A stretch of DNA of 55,323 nt from Bombella pollinis (GTDB taxonomy: Bacteria > Pseudomonadota > Alphaproteobacteria > Acetobacterales > Acetobacteraceae): assembly GCF_026385485.1 (NCBI RefSeq), contig NZ_JANIDX010000009.1:1-55323 (forward strand). Direction: 5' to 3'. The position numbers and the translations under genes were made by a program. Below the pieces are notes generated by a model that saw nothing but the letters and a program-made list of their open reading frames with translations, ran no database searches and had not been told where the DNA came from. This document shows, piece by piece, positions 7,187-16,455 of this stretch. The number at the start of each line of letters is the position of its first letter. Position 1 is the stretch's first letter.

Positions 7187-9067
7187 TTATGCGTTCAAAA
7201 TAGCCAAAACAGCATCGCCGTAGCGATCAACCTTACTTTGGCCAACCCCCTTCACCTCTCCTAGAGCGGGCTTATCCATTGGGTGAGCGCGGATAATTTC
7301 ACGCAGGGTAATATCGCGGAAAATAAGGTAGGGCGGAATCTCTTGCTGGTAAGCCTCTTCACGCCGCCACATTTTTAACGCGAGGAATAAACGGTGTTCT
7401 TCTTCAGAGAGTTCCTCTGCTAGGTTCGGTCTTGATGTGACGTTTTTAAGGGCATGCAAAGAGTTATCTTCCCGCAACTGCACAGCAACATCCCCGCGTA
7501 AAATCGGACGGGCCGCATCGCGCCGTAACCCAAAGCCGCCATGTTCTCCCACCATGCCAATAGCACCACGGGCGATAAGCTGGCGTATGACCATGCGCCA
7601 CCATATATCGCTTTTATCCTTCCCAATGCCAAAGACAGAAAGATGTTGGAGGGCATGACGCTCTACCGCCTCAGTCATCTTGCCTTTCAAAACAGCGATG
7701 AGCTGGACAATGCCAAATCGCTCCCCGGTCCGATAAATTGTAGAGAGTACTTTTTGCGCGGCCTCTGTCGCATCAAAGGTAGAGGGAGGGTTGAGGCAAT
7801 TATCACAATGCCCACAAGGCTCATTTAGGCTTTCACCAAAACAGGCTAAGACAGCCTGTGTGCGGCATCCAGTGGTTTCGGTTAAGGAGATCATGCTCTC
7901 CAACCGCCCTTGCATAGCCTTTTTCTCACTCTCAGGGGCTTGTGATTCATCTAGCCAATAACGCGCCCGTGCCACCCCTTCACCACTATAAAGCAATAAC
8001 GTATGGGAGGCTTCCCCATCTCGCCCAGCACGACCAATTTGTTGGTAATAGCCCTCTGGTGAAGTTGGCATCTCTAAATGGATAACGGTGCGCACATCGG
8101 GTCGGTCAATCCCCATACCAAAAGCAATAGTCGCCGCAATTACCATCGGCTCGCCAGAGCGAAAACGCAATAACACAGCCCGTTTATCCGCAGGGGACAT
8201 GCCTGCATGAAAGGCAAAAGCCGTATAGCCTTTCTCTCGGAGTTGCCGCGCCATAAGCTCTGTTTTCTTACGACTACCGCAATAAATAATAGCCGCCCCC
8301 TGCCCCATATGGCGGCTCAAAGCGGTTAATACCTGCTGCATCTCAGCGATTTTGGGTTGCGCTTGAAGGAACAGATTCTCCCTATGAAAACTCCCCATAA
8401 AAATATGCGCATCGGGCATATCTAAAGCCGTTAAAATATCGCGGCGTGTCCGTGGGTCCGCTGTTGCTGTCAAAGCAATGCGAGGGACATGGGGAAAACG
8501 CTGTTTAAGATGGGCAAGCTCACGATATTCTGGGCGGAAATCATGCCCCCATGCTGAAACGCAATGCGCCTCGTCAATCGCAATGAGAGATAAACGGCAG
8601 CGTTTGAGGAGGTTCAAACTATACGGGGTTAAAAGACGCTCTGGGGAGATATAAAGGAGGTCCAACTGGTCACACGTTAAATCTTCTTGGACTGTAAGTT
8701 GGTCTTGATACTCCATCTCAGAATGGAGAGCCGCTGCCCGCACGCCAAGCTGCCGCAAACCTGCAACTTGATCCTCCATCAACGCGATGAGCGGGGAGAT
8801 AATCAGCCCTACCCCCTCTCGGCACAAAGCAGGGACTTGATAACACAGGCTTTTACCACCCCCAGTCGGCATGAGGACTAAAGCATCCTCATCATTCATA
8901 ACCGTGCGAACGGCCTCCTCTTGCAATCCTCGGAAGGAGGCAAAACCAAAAACCCGGTGCAGTACGGTCTCCGGCGTCTCGCCAATATAACGGGGGAAGC
9001 TATCAATCGGGTTTCCAAACCCTGAAGCCTCCCCTCCCACTACATTTTGAGCCTTAGTAGAAATCAA
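7187..9067 (-). CDS. recQ: ATP-dependent DNA helicase RecQ
   Basis: A full RecQ of about 626 residues, a 3'-5' helicase of recombinational repair. Domains in order: Walker A PTGGGKS (67-73), DEAH (165-168), TATADPRTRRDI, helicase C domain with IGRAGRDG, zinc-binding Cys cluster (CFGESLNEPCGHCDNC), winged-helix RQC, and a C-terminal HRDC domain. The longest frame starts with TTG 9067, which overlaps the TGA of the upstream lipoprotein gene (TTGA), suggesting coupling. A GTG at codon 10 is an alternative; no ATG exists before the helicase core, so the start is uncertain. Confidence 0.93.
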   Translation of the reverse strand: MISTKAQNVVGGEASGFGNPIDSFPRYIGETPETVLHRVFGFASFRGLQEEAVRTVMNDEDALVLMPTGGGKSLCYQVPALCREGVGLIISPLIALMEDQVAGLRQLGVRAAALHSEMEYQDQLTVQEDLTCDQLDLLYISPERLLTPYSLNLLKRCRLSLIAIDEAHCVSAWGHDFRPEYRELAHLKQRFPHVPRIALTATADPRTRRDILTALDMPDAHIFMGSFHRENLFLQAQPKIAEMQQVLTALSRHMGQGAAIIYCGSRKKTELMARQLREKGYTAFAFHAGMSPADKRAVLLRFRSGEPMVIAATIAFGMGIDRPDVRTVIHLEMPTSPEGYYQQIGRAGRDGEASHTLLLYSGEGVARARYWLDESQAPESEKKAMQGRLESMISLTETTGCRTQAVLACFGESLNEPCGHCDNCLNPPSTFDATEAAQKVLSTIYRTGERFGIVQLIAVLKGKMTEAVERHALQHLSVFGIGKDKSDIWWRMVIRQLIARGAIGMVGEHGGFGLRRDAARPILRGDVAVQLREDNSLHALKNVTSRPNLAEELSEEEHRLFLALKMWRREEAYQQEIPPYLIFRDITLREIIRAHPMDKPALGEVKGVGQSKVDRYGDAVLAILNA

Positions 9068-9480
9068 TTCTTACCAAGGTGAATCGTCACACGCCGAAAA
9101 GCCACACGAGAATCCTCAAGGCTGGACGGTGTAAAAGGTACTTTATAGATGTCTGTTGGGTTAACGCCATCAACCTGTAAAAGGGCGATAACCTTATCAG
9201 CACGCGCCTCAGCGAGCTTCTTCAACACATCATCATCACCCATTTTCCCAGCAGAGCCAGAAACGGTAAATTGAGAGATGTGCCGTTTGCGAGCATCTTT
9301 CACCGCATTCGCGATAATAGCTACACCCGTTGCACTCGGCTTGACGGATTCTGTGTCAAAAAAGACGACATAGTCATTCCGCGGGGGATGAGACACGCAG
9401 CCAGCTAGCACAGTAACGGCCAAGAGCGAGGCCGTCCCCATAGGAGCCAACTGACGTATAAAAGCAGAAATCTTCCTCAT
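9064..9480 (-). CDS. OmpA-like-domain lipoprotein
   Basis: This 138-residue protein starts MRKISAFIRQL after AAGGACG, has a hydrophobic stretch and an LAGC lipobox (Cys about residue 28), and so should be a lipid-anchored envelope protein. The mature part (YVVFFDTESVKPSATG, then a helix rich in Ala, Asp and Lys, and a closing strand SRVAFRRVTIHLG) follows the beta-alpha-beta plan of OmpA/MotB peptidoglycan-binding domains, in short form. It may tether the outer membrane to peptidoglycan. It overlaps recQ by 4 bases and lies 61 bases downstream of cydC. Confidence 0.75.
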   Translation of the reverse strand: MRKISAFIRQLAPMGTASLLAVTVLAGCVSHPPRNDYVVFFDTESVKPSATGVAIIANAVKDARKRHISQFTVSGSAGKMGDDDVLKKLAEARADKVIALLQVDGVNPTDIYKVPFTPSSLEDSRVAFRRVTIHLGKN

Positions 9481-9541
9481 GGGAGCGTCCTTCTCATTCA
9501 GTGGGAGTTTCCTCCCCAATTACAGGGTAACAGTCTGTTCC

Positions 9542-11182
9542 TTATGGGATATGGGATGTCAATAGACCATCCTGAAGGGTCCATAAGCGATCGAGCTGCT
9601 CTATACCTGTCAAACGGTGTGTGATTAGCAGAATAGTGCGGGAGCGGTCTAGCTGGTTCAACGTCTTGAGAAAGGCCCGCTCTGTGTCAATATCCAGCCC
9701 CGTGCAGGGTTCATCAAGAATTAAGATGGGAGCGTTAGAGAGCAACACCCGTGCCAAAGCAATACGCCGCCCCTGCCCGCCTGATAATTGGGAGCCATTT
9801 TCACCAACCCAACTCTCCAACCCATCAGGTAAAGAGCGTACAAAATCAGCTATCTGTGCTTGCTCTAACGCCGCCCATATCACTTCATCTGATGGAGCTT
9901 CACGCCCTAGGAGAAGATTAGCGCGGATTGTATCATCAAATAAATGGCTTGCTTGTGATAGCCATGCGATGCGCTCTCGCACAATCTCGGTTTTAATGTC
10001 TGCAATGTCAGTCCCACCAAGGGTAAGACACCCCTCTTGAGGCGAAACAACCTTTAAGAGCAAAGCAGCAAGGCTGGACTTCCCGGCCCCGGAAGGACCA
10101 ATAAGAGCTACTCGCTCCCCTTCGCGAAGGGTGAAGTTAATGTTCTTGAGTGTGCTACGGCCTTCCGACCACCCAAAGGAAAGAGCCTTTGCTGTAATCT
10201 CATACCCTTCAGGGGCAGGACGACCCCCTTCTGGCGGCTGAGACGCGGGCATTTTTGTCGCCTCTATAATGCGCTCTGCTGCATGGCATACTTGCCCAGC
10301 AATAAGACCAGCGCGCGGAAGGTCCACAATATTATCAAGAGCTGTCATCACAACAAAGAGTACGGTGATGCCTATCACTGCTTGCTCTTTAGAGAAGAAC
10401 AACCCTGCACAGCCCCCTAGAGCGCAAATCACTCCTAAGCGTGTAAGGAATAGAGCCAACGTATGAGTCCGCGCCATAGCACGGCTTTGTTGGCGTTGGG
10501 CTTGGTAAAAGGCCTCCTCTGCGGCAAAAAGACGTGCCTTTGCGGCATCCTCTTGCCCAAAAATACGAAGCTCCTTCATACCGCTTACCAGCTCAAGAGC
10601 TTGATTATTCATCTCTGATTGAGCCTGCTGCAAGACAGGCCCCCAACGATATGACATACGCGCCATAAAGGCTGGTAAGATAAAGGCTGTCAGGCAAAAA
10701 ATGATAGCAATGCTGAACGCTAGCAGCATACTGCCTTTCAGGCAGATAAAGATAACAATCGGCAGGCTTAATAACGCCGTTGCTAAGGGGATAATAATCC
10801 GCAGGTAAAGACTATCGAGGCTTTGCACATCGGAGACGAGACGGGTGAGTAAATCCCCAGTACGGCGAAACCCCAACCCTGCCGCAGCACCCCGCGCTAG
10901 ACGCCGATAAAACCAAAGACGAATATCCGCCAAGACGCGGAATGTAGCATCATGCGTCGCTAGCCGCTCTCCATAACGTAGGATGAGACGTGCCGAACCT
11001 GCCCAGCGCAACAGCCCAAATGTGACGAACGCCCCCGCTGTAGCGATTAACCCCAAGCGAGACCCTGTCTGCCCCATTAATAAAAATGCAGCGCAAATGG
11101 AGAGTTCAGCCAAAATCAGCCCAATGAATAAGCGCAGCCAACGGGCCTGCCAAACTTTGATTAAAGGGGAAAACCGCTTCAT
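9542..11182 (-). CDS. cydC: Thiol reductant ABC exporter subunit CydC
   Basis: A 546-residue half-transporter with a fused membrane domain (about six helices in residues 15-300) and ATPase. Walker A is GPSGAGKSSL, the signature LSGGQGRRIALARVL, and Walker B LILDEPCTGLD. With CydD it forms the heterodimer that exports glutathione/cysteine to the periplasm and is needed to assemble cytochrome bd oxidase. It overlaps cydD by 4 bases. The order cydD-cydC and the family features decide C versus D. No cydAB genes are in view. Confidence 0.88.
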   Translation of the reverse strand: MKRFSPLIKVWQARWLRLFIGLILAELSICAAFLLMGQTGSRLGLIATAGAFVTFGLLRWAGSARLILRYGERLATHDATFRVLADIRLWFYRRLARGAAAGLGFRRTGDLLTRLVSDVQSLDSLYLRIIIPLATALLSLPIVIFICLKGSMLLAFSIAIIFCLTAFILPAFMARMSYRWGPVLQQAQSEMNNQALELVSGMKELRIFGQEDAAKARLFAAEEAFYQAQRQQSRAMARTHTLALFLTRLGVICALGGCAGLFFSKEQAVIGITVLFVVMTALDNIVDLPRAGLIAGQVCHAAERIIEATKMPASQPPEGGRPAPEGYEITAKALSFGWSEGRSTLKNINFTLREGERVALIGPSGAGKSSLAALLLKVVSPQEGCLTLGGTDIADIKTEIVRERIAWLSQASHLFDDTIRANLLLGREAPSDEVIWAALEQAQIADFVRSLPDGLESWVGENGSQLSGGQGRRIALARVLLSNAPILILDEPCTGLDIDTERAFLKTLNQLDRSRTILLITHRLTGIEQLDRLWTLQDGLLTSHIP

Positions 11183-12876
11183 GACTGGCCCTCCTGCACT
11201 GTAAGCCGGCCCTGCTCCATAAGAAGATGGTACCTCTCACCAATCCCTTGAAATTGCTGGGAATGGGTGGAGATAACTGCCGTACGACCCTGCAATAGCG
11301 GCTTTAAAGCCGTAAGAATATCACCCTCAGTCTCGGGGTCGAGATGCGCTGTGGGCTCATCCATAATCAGGAGCGGCGCATCTTTCAGAAAAGCGCGCGC
11401 AATCGCAATGCGCTGTGCCTGCCCACCAGAGAGGCCGAAGCCCCCTTCTCCTAAGCGCGTCTCCACCCCTTCCGGCAAGAGGGGGAGGTAATGCGTAATC
11501 GCCGATGCCTCTAACGCAGCTTGGAATTGCGCCTCCGAGGCATGAGGGGCGGCAAACATGATATTCTCTTTCAATGAGCCTGCAAAAAGAACGGGTTTCT
11601 GCCCTATCCAACTTATCTGACGTGTTACATCAGCAGGATGGAGGGTCTGAATATCAACACCGCCAAGGCTAATCTGCCCTTCTAGCGGACGAATAAAGCC
11701 AAGCAACGCCTCTATGAGGGTTGACTTCCCCGCTCCAGAAGGCCCCGTTAAAAGCGCAATCTGACCCGGCTCTAAGTGAAAACTCACATGGTCCAACGCA
11801 AGTGGGCGGTCTTCCACCCATCGATAAGACACGTCCCGCACATCCAACGCGATTCCCGCCTTTGTACGCTCTGACGCGGCAGAGTTTGTTCTCTCCGGCG
11901 TGATTGATGCTTGTAAAGCGGGAAGTTTTTGCAAAGCCTCCCCGCTATGGGTAATTTGTGCCCGGTCTTGATAAGCTGCGGATAAAGCACGGAATGGTGC
12001 GAAAGCTTCCGGTACCATCAAAACGGCAAAAATAATGCTCTCTATTGATGAAAAAGACCCCTGTTGCAGCCTATGATGTTGGTCAATCACAATCCCTATC
12101 AAAGCCACAATCATGGCAAGGTCCGTTGAGGCAGACGTTAGGAAGGCAACACGCAGCACTTTCATAGTTCTTTGGCGTAGCTCATCTGCTGCGTGGCCAA
12201 GTTCTTCTGAATCCTTTACCGCATTGCCAGAGAGAACGATGGTGGCAATCCCACGGATACGGTCTAAAAAGCGGACTTGTAAGCGATTAAGGGCTAAAAT
12301 CTGCCGCCGTGAAGCTATAGCCGTGGCTATCCCAAAAACAGCTTGGAAAACGGGTAAGAATAAGCAACATGCGCCTAAGATATAGCCAGCATGATGGTTC
12401 TGCCAAAACACCACCACAACAACAGACCATTGCGCTACAACCCACAAAGCGGACGCTGGCAACCAACGGGCGAAATAGCCCTCCAACGCTTCCACGCGGT
12501 CCGTCACCATCGCTGCAAGAGCTGCACTATGCTGATGGCGTAATAAAGATGGCCCTTGTGCAAAAAAACGCTCTACTATGCTGCGCCGCAAACGTTTGCG
12601 GGCCGTCTCCCCCGCATGAAGGGCAAGCGTCTCTTGCAGATACCCCAAAAAGACACGCACGAGAGAGGCAATGATAAAAAGCACCACCATAGAATGCGGT
12701 GTGGCATGTTGGCCGCCCGCAAGCCATGTAGCGAGCATGGACGCTAGGCTCCACATTAAGACCATACCGGTCACAACATTGAGCATCCCTATTAGGGCAA
12801 GACTCATTGTGGCCGAGCGATTAGCGCGATTTTGCTGCCGTACCCAGCCTTTTAGCATTTTCTTATCTGCCTTCAT
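11179..12876 (-). CDS. cydD: Thiol reductant ABC exporter subunit CydD
   Basis: The partner half-transporter, 565 residues. It has an N-terminal membrane domain with several strongly hydrophobic helices (residues 20-300). The ATPase has Walker A GPSGAGKSTL, signature LSGGQAQRIAIARAF and Walker B LIMDEPTAHLD. It shares the role of CydC in periplasmic redox control and cytochrome bd assembly. No good ribosome-binding site precedes ATG 12876; an ATG at codon 7 is an alternative. The promoter lies in the 133-base gap shared with the divergent uup gene. Confidence 0.88.
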   Translation of the reverse strand: MKADKKMLKGWVRQQNRANRSATMSLALIGMLNVVTGMVLMWSLASMLATWLAGGQHATPHSMVVLFIIASLVRVFLGYLQETLALHAGETARKRLRRSIVERFFAQGPSLLRHQHSAALAAMVTDRVEALEGYFARWLPASALWVVAQWSVVVVVFWQNHHAGYILGACCLFLPVFQAVFGIATAIASRRQILALNRLQVRFLDRIRGIATIVLSGNAVKDSEELGHAADELRQRTMKVLRVAFLTSASTDLAMIVALIGIVIDQHHRLQQGSFSSIESIIFAVLMVPEAFAPFRALSAAYQDRAQITHSGEALQKLPALQASITPERTNSAASERTKAGIALDVRDVSYRWVEDRPLALDHVSFHLEPGQIALLTGPSGAGKSTLIEALLGFIRPLEGQISLGGVDIQTLHPADVTRQISWIGQKPVLFAGSLKENIMFAAPHASEAQFQAALEASAITHYLPLLPEGVETRLGEGGFGLSGGQAQRIAIARAFLKDAPLLIMDEPTAHLDPETEGDILTALKPLLQGRTAVISTHSQQFQGIGERYHLLMEQGRLTVQEGQS

Positions 12877-13009
12877 GCTGCGACATATACAAGGGAAGGC
12901 TTTAAAAGAACAACAAACAAAGCATAAGTTTTGTATCGGGAAAATCTTTCTCTCTGCCTTTTGGCGGTTTTAGGTTGCAAATCTTCATTCTTTTGCGCAC
13001 ATCAAAGCT

Positions 13010-14827
13010 ATGTCTGCACCAATCTTGAATCTCCAAAATATCAGCTACACGCTCGGCGGTCGTCCTTTACTGGATGGTGCGGAGCTTTCCGTCCAACCGG
13101 GGGAGCGGCTATGCCTTGTCGGGCGTAATGGCTCTGGTAAATCCACTTTACTCCGCATTGCCGCAGGGGAGCTGGAGCAAGATAGCGGGGAACATTTTCT
13201 CCAACCGGGGTTGAAGGTGTATTACCTCCCCCAAGAGCCTGACCTCTCCGCTTGGCAGACTGTTTTTGATTACGTCACTTCTGGCTTAGACGAAACCGCT
13301 CATTACAAAGCGCGCGCTATGCTCAGCGAACTAGGAATGGATGGTAGCGAGCGTTGCTCTGCCCTCTCTGGCGGGGAAGCGCGGCGTAGTGCTCTCGCCC
13401 GCGCCTTGGCCTCCGAGCCTGACCTTCTCCTCCTTGATGAGCCAACTAACCATTTAGACCTCCCTTGCATTGCTTGGTTAGAACAAGAACTCCTCGCCTC
13501 TCAAGCGGGAATGGTTATCATCAGCCATGACCGCCGCTTTTTAGAAACATTATGCCGTGCCGTCTTATGGTTGGAGCAAGGCAAAACCCAACGCTTAGAG
13601 GCTAATTTTTCCCATTTTGAATCATGGCGAGATGAGCAAATCGAACTTGCTGAGCGCGCCGCTCATAAATTGGACCGTCAAATCGCACGGGAAGAAAATT
13701 GGATGCGCTATGGCGTCACCGCGCGGCGTAAACGCAATGTTCGGCGCGTTGCAGAGCTTGCGGACTTACGAGCTGAGCGGCGCGATATCGCCTCCCGTCA
13801 GCGTGGAACGCTCAAATTAGCAGTCAATGAGGCAGAAAATACGAGTAAAATCGTCATCGCTGCGGAAGATATTGGCTGGTCCTACCCGGAACGAACCCTC
13901 ATAGACTCCCTAACTTTAACAGTAAGCAAAGGAGACCGGCTAGGGGTTTGCGGGGCCAATGGTGCGGGTAAAACAACCCTTCTTAAACTTCTTATTGGCG
14001 CATTAGAGCCCCAAAAGGGCGAGATACGCCGTAGCCCCTCCATCCAGATGGTCACACTGGACCAACAACGTAGTGCTTTAGAAGGCGACCAAACGGTGGC
14101 TCATTTCCTCACCGATGGGCATGGCGACATGGTGCAGGTTGGTACGGAGAAGCGTCACGTCATCGGTTATATGAAGGACTTTCTCTTTCGCCCAGAGCAA
14201 GCACGCACACCTGTCAGCCATTTATCCGGGGGAGAGCGAGGCCGCCTTGCCCTTGCTGCGGCCCTTGCACGTCCGTCTAACTTGCTTGTTCTTGATGAAC
14301 CAACAAATGACCTTGACTTAGAAACATTGGACCTTCTTCAAGATATGCTCGGGGATTATACGGGCACTGTCTTACTCGTAAGCCATGACCGTGACTTTTT
14401 GGACCGTCTCGCGACATCCACCTTAGTGGCGGAAGGTGATGGCCGTTGGATAGAATATGCTGGTGGCTATTCCGATATGCTCGCCCAACGCAAGGGTACC
14501 CCACCACAAGAGCGGCAGGAAAAAACGGCTCCCACTTCCTCATCGCAAGAGAAGGCAGAGGCTCCCCCTACGCGTAGCAACAAGACAACGCACAAACTCA
14601 GCTATAAAGAGCAGCGTGAGCTAGACCAACTCCCCCTCACAATCGAGGCGTTAGAGAAAGACGCTATGCTCTGCCGCAAAGCCCTCGCTGACCCAGAGCT
14701 TTATAGCCGTGACCCCGCACGATTTGAGAAGATCACGGCTATATTAGCTGAAACTGAGAAAAAACTCAGCGAAGCGGAGGAGCAATGGCTGGAGTTAGAA
14801 GCCAAACGTGAGAGTTTGGAATCCTAA
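13010..14827 (+). CDS. uup: ABC-F ATPase Uup
   Basis: A soluble tandem-ATPase ABC protein of 605 residues without membrane segments. Site 1: GRNGSGKSTLL, LSGGEARRSALARAL, LLLDEPTNHLD. Site 2: GANGAGKTTLL, LSGGERGRLALAAAL, LVLDEPTNDLD. A linker helix pair separates the domains, and a charged C-terminal coiled coil (about 535-605) identifies Uup rather than EttA. Uup binds ribosomes and DNA junctions and affects transposon excision and translation. It ends 19 bases before the convergent SHOCT gene. Confidence 0.92.
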   Translation: MSAPILNLQNISYTLGGRPLLDGAELSVQPGERLCLVGRNGSGKSTLLRIAAGELEQDSGEHFLQPGLKVYYLPQEPDLSAWQTVFDYVTSGLDETAHYKARAMLSELGMDGSERCSALSGGEARRSALARALASEPDLLLLDEPTNHLDLPCIAWLEQELLASQAGMVIISHDRRFLETLCRAVLWLEQGKTQRLEANFSHFESWRDEQIELAERAAHKLDRQIAREENWMRYGVTARRKRNVRRVAELADLRAERRDIASRQRGTLKLAVNEAENTSKIVIAAEDIGWSYPERTLIDSLTLTVSKGDRLGVCGANGAGKTTLLKLLIGALEPQKGEIRRSPSIQMVTLDQQRSALEGDQTVAHFLTDGHGDMVQVGTEKRHVIGYMKDFLFRPEQARTPVSHLSGGERGRLALAAALARPSNLLVLDEPTNDLDLETLDLLQDMLGDYTGTVLLVSHDRDFLDRLATSTLVAEGDGRWIEYAGGYSDMLAQRKGTPPQERQEKTAPTSSSQEKAEAPPTRSNKTTHKLSYKEQRELDQLPLTIEALEKDAMLCRKALADPELYSRDPARFEKITAILAETEKKLSEAEEQWLELEAKRESLES

Positions 14828-14846
14828 CAACCCAGCCCTTACACTT

Positions 14847-15269
14847 TTATTTATGCAGGAGCCGCCCTTTGGCTTGCTCGAACTCAGCCTCGCTCAAAAC
14901 ACCGCGTTCTTTGAGCTGGGCGAGTTTGGCCAACTCATCAGCTGGGCTCGGCCCGCCGAAAGATTGTTCCCGGTTTTGATACGGGCCCCAATCCTGCCCA
15001 GATGACGCTAAACGCCGATTTACTGCCAAAAGCTCCTCACGCGGCCACAAAGACCACAGCAAGAGGCCAATCCATCCCAGCCCCGTCCAGCCTGATAAGA
15101 CGTTTAGTCCAACGAGTATCCATCTCTGCGGGTGCCGTCTGATGAGGGCAATCACGCTCGGCAGAAAATACAACCCGAACAAAGCGAGCATTAATACGGC
15201 AAAAATGAGCAGGCTAACAAACGGATTTAACCCACCAACATGTGCGTAAGAGTAATCAACCGCATTCAT
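14847..15269 (-). CDS. Superinfection-immunity-like membrane protein with C-terminal SHOCT domain
   Basis: The protein has 140 residues: two hydrophobic helices (about 18-42 and 50-70), the pattern GLNVLSGWTGLGWIGLLLWSLW typical of the Imm_superinfect family (quoted as two adjacent motifs, GLNVLSGWTGLG and WIGLLLWSLW), a polar linker, and a C-terminal SHOCT motif (LAQLKERGVLSEAEFEQAK). The family is named after T4 Imm, but most bacterial members are of unknown role. SHOCT domains are short oligomerisation modules. I would not infer phage immunity from this alone. Confidence 0.8.
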   Translation of the reverse strand: MNAVDYSYAHVGGLNPFVSLLIFAVLMLALFGLYFLPSVIALIRRHPQRWILVGLNVLSGWTGLGWIGLLLWSLWPREELLAVNRRLASSGQDWGPYQNREQSFGGPSPADELAKLAQLKERGVLSEAEFEQAKGRLLHK

Positions 15270-15301
15270 TCTAGAAAATCCTTCCTCTCCAAAGGAGAGA
15301 T

Positions 15302-16297
15302 TTAATGAGATAAAAGGCCTGAACTCTGTAATAACCGCCGTGCGCGTTGCATGTCCTCCCCAACGCGTAAAGCAGCATCCAAAGCACGCAAGCCAGCGTC
15401 TCCATCCACAATAACGGGCTTACCATCTAAGCAAGACGCAACAAACGCATCATGCTCGGCCGCCAAATTATCATGATCACGCCACTGCACGCTCTGACGC
15501 CGGAAGCCACCACTCCCCGGCATTATCAGACCTTCTTTTCGGTTAATAAAGGATAATGTGCGGCTTGTAAAATCGGCTGAGAGGTAGCCTTCTTGGCTAA
15601 ATAAACGCATCTTCCGCTCTGTTTTAAACGAGATGCGGCTTGCTGTGATAGACGCTACACAACCATTGGCAAATTGTACCCGCGCATTGGCGATATCCTC
15701 ATGCGTGCTAGAGACAGCAGCTCCCATCGCATCAATATGCAGGATTGGACTCTCAACCAACGCTAAGATGAGGTCGAGATCATGAATCATAAGGTCCAAC
15801 ACAACGGAAACATCCGTCCCGCGCAATTTATATGGGGCAATGCGTGTTGCCTCTATATAAAGAGGATGTTTAATGCGCGTGTTAATGGCCTCATATTCCG
15901 CTGAATAGCGTAAAAGGTGCCCTACTTGCAGGACTAACCCTTTATCGTCCGCACAACGGACAAGAGCCTCTCCATCCTGCCGCGTAGAGGCAAGGGGCTT
16001 CTCAACAAGAACATGACATCCTGCTTCAAGAGCCTGACGGGCTAGGCTGTAATGCGCCTCCGCTGGTGCGGCAATAATAACCGCATCACATTGCTGTAAA
16101 ACTGTTTCATAATCCTCAAAAACAGTCGTCCCGACCTCCCGCGCAACCTCCTGTGCCCGCAGATTATCAGAGTCGTACAGCCCTATAAGAGCTTCTCGTG
16201 CATGTTTTGCTGAATGCAGAGCATGAAAGCGGCCAAAATACCCAGCCCCCACCACTGCGACATTAAGGACCCGCTTTTCCATCATAGGGTTCACCAT
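15302..16297 (-). CDS. Gfo/Idh/MocA-family oxidoreductase
   Basis: This 331-residue protein has an N-terminal Rossmann fold with GAGYFGRFH (about 17-25), the family EKP motif (VLVEKPLAS near residue 96-104), and a C-terminal alpha/beta domain. The conserved DLMIHDLDL helix carries the expected catalytic D-x3-H. The family uses NAD(P) on sugars, inositols or related compounds. Here there is no signal peptide, so it is cytoplasmic, unlike the gfo gene at 48.8 kb. The start is uncertain among ATGs at 16297, 16285 and 16282. Substrate not determinable. Confidence 0.85.
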   Translation of the reverse strand: MVNPMMEKRVLNVAVVGAGYFGRFHALHSAKHAREALIGLYDSDNLRAQEVAREVGTTVFEDYETVLQQCDAVIIAAPAEAHYSLARQALEAGCHVLVEKPLASTRQDGEALVRCADDKGLVLQVGHLLRYSAEYEAINTRIKHPLYIEATRIAPYKLRGTDVSVVLDLMIHDLDLILALVESPILHIDAMGAAVSSTHEDIANARVQFANGCVASITASRISFKTERKMRLFSQEGYLSADFTSRTLSFINRKEGLIMPGSGGFRRQSVQWRDHDNLAAEHDAFVASCLDGKPVIVDGDAGLRALDAALRVGEDMQRARRLLQSSGLLSH

Positions 16298-16455
16298 ATC
16301 TATAAGGCCGTATTTTACAAGCCATCCGCTGCATGCACAGCATGGCTATGTATAATGGTTGCATTAAAATCGTTAAAAGGGCATGGTTTGCACCATCTGT
16401 GCAGTAGGCCTCTGGCCTCTCCATTATTAACGTTTTTGAGGTTCTTGAACCCCCT

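Noticed and set aside
9542..12876. Antibiotic or lipid ABC exporter
   Set aside because: The pair order, lengths and fused layout fit CydDC better than MsbA-like exporters.
14847..15269. Phage superinfection immunity function
   Set aside because: Family name only; no phage genes nearby.
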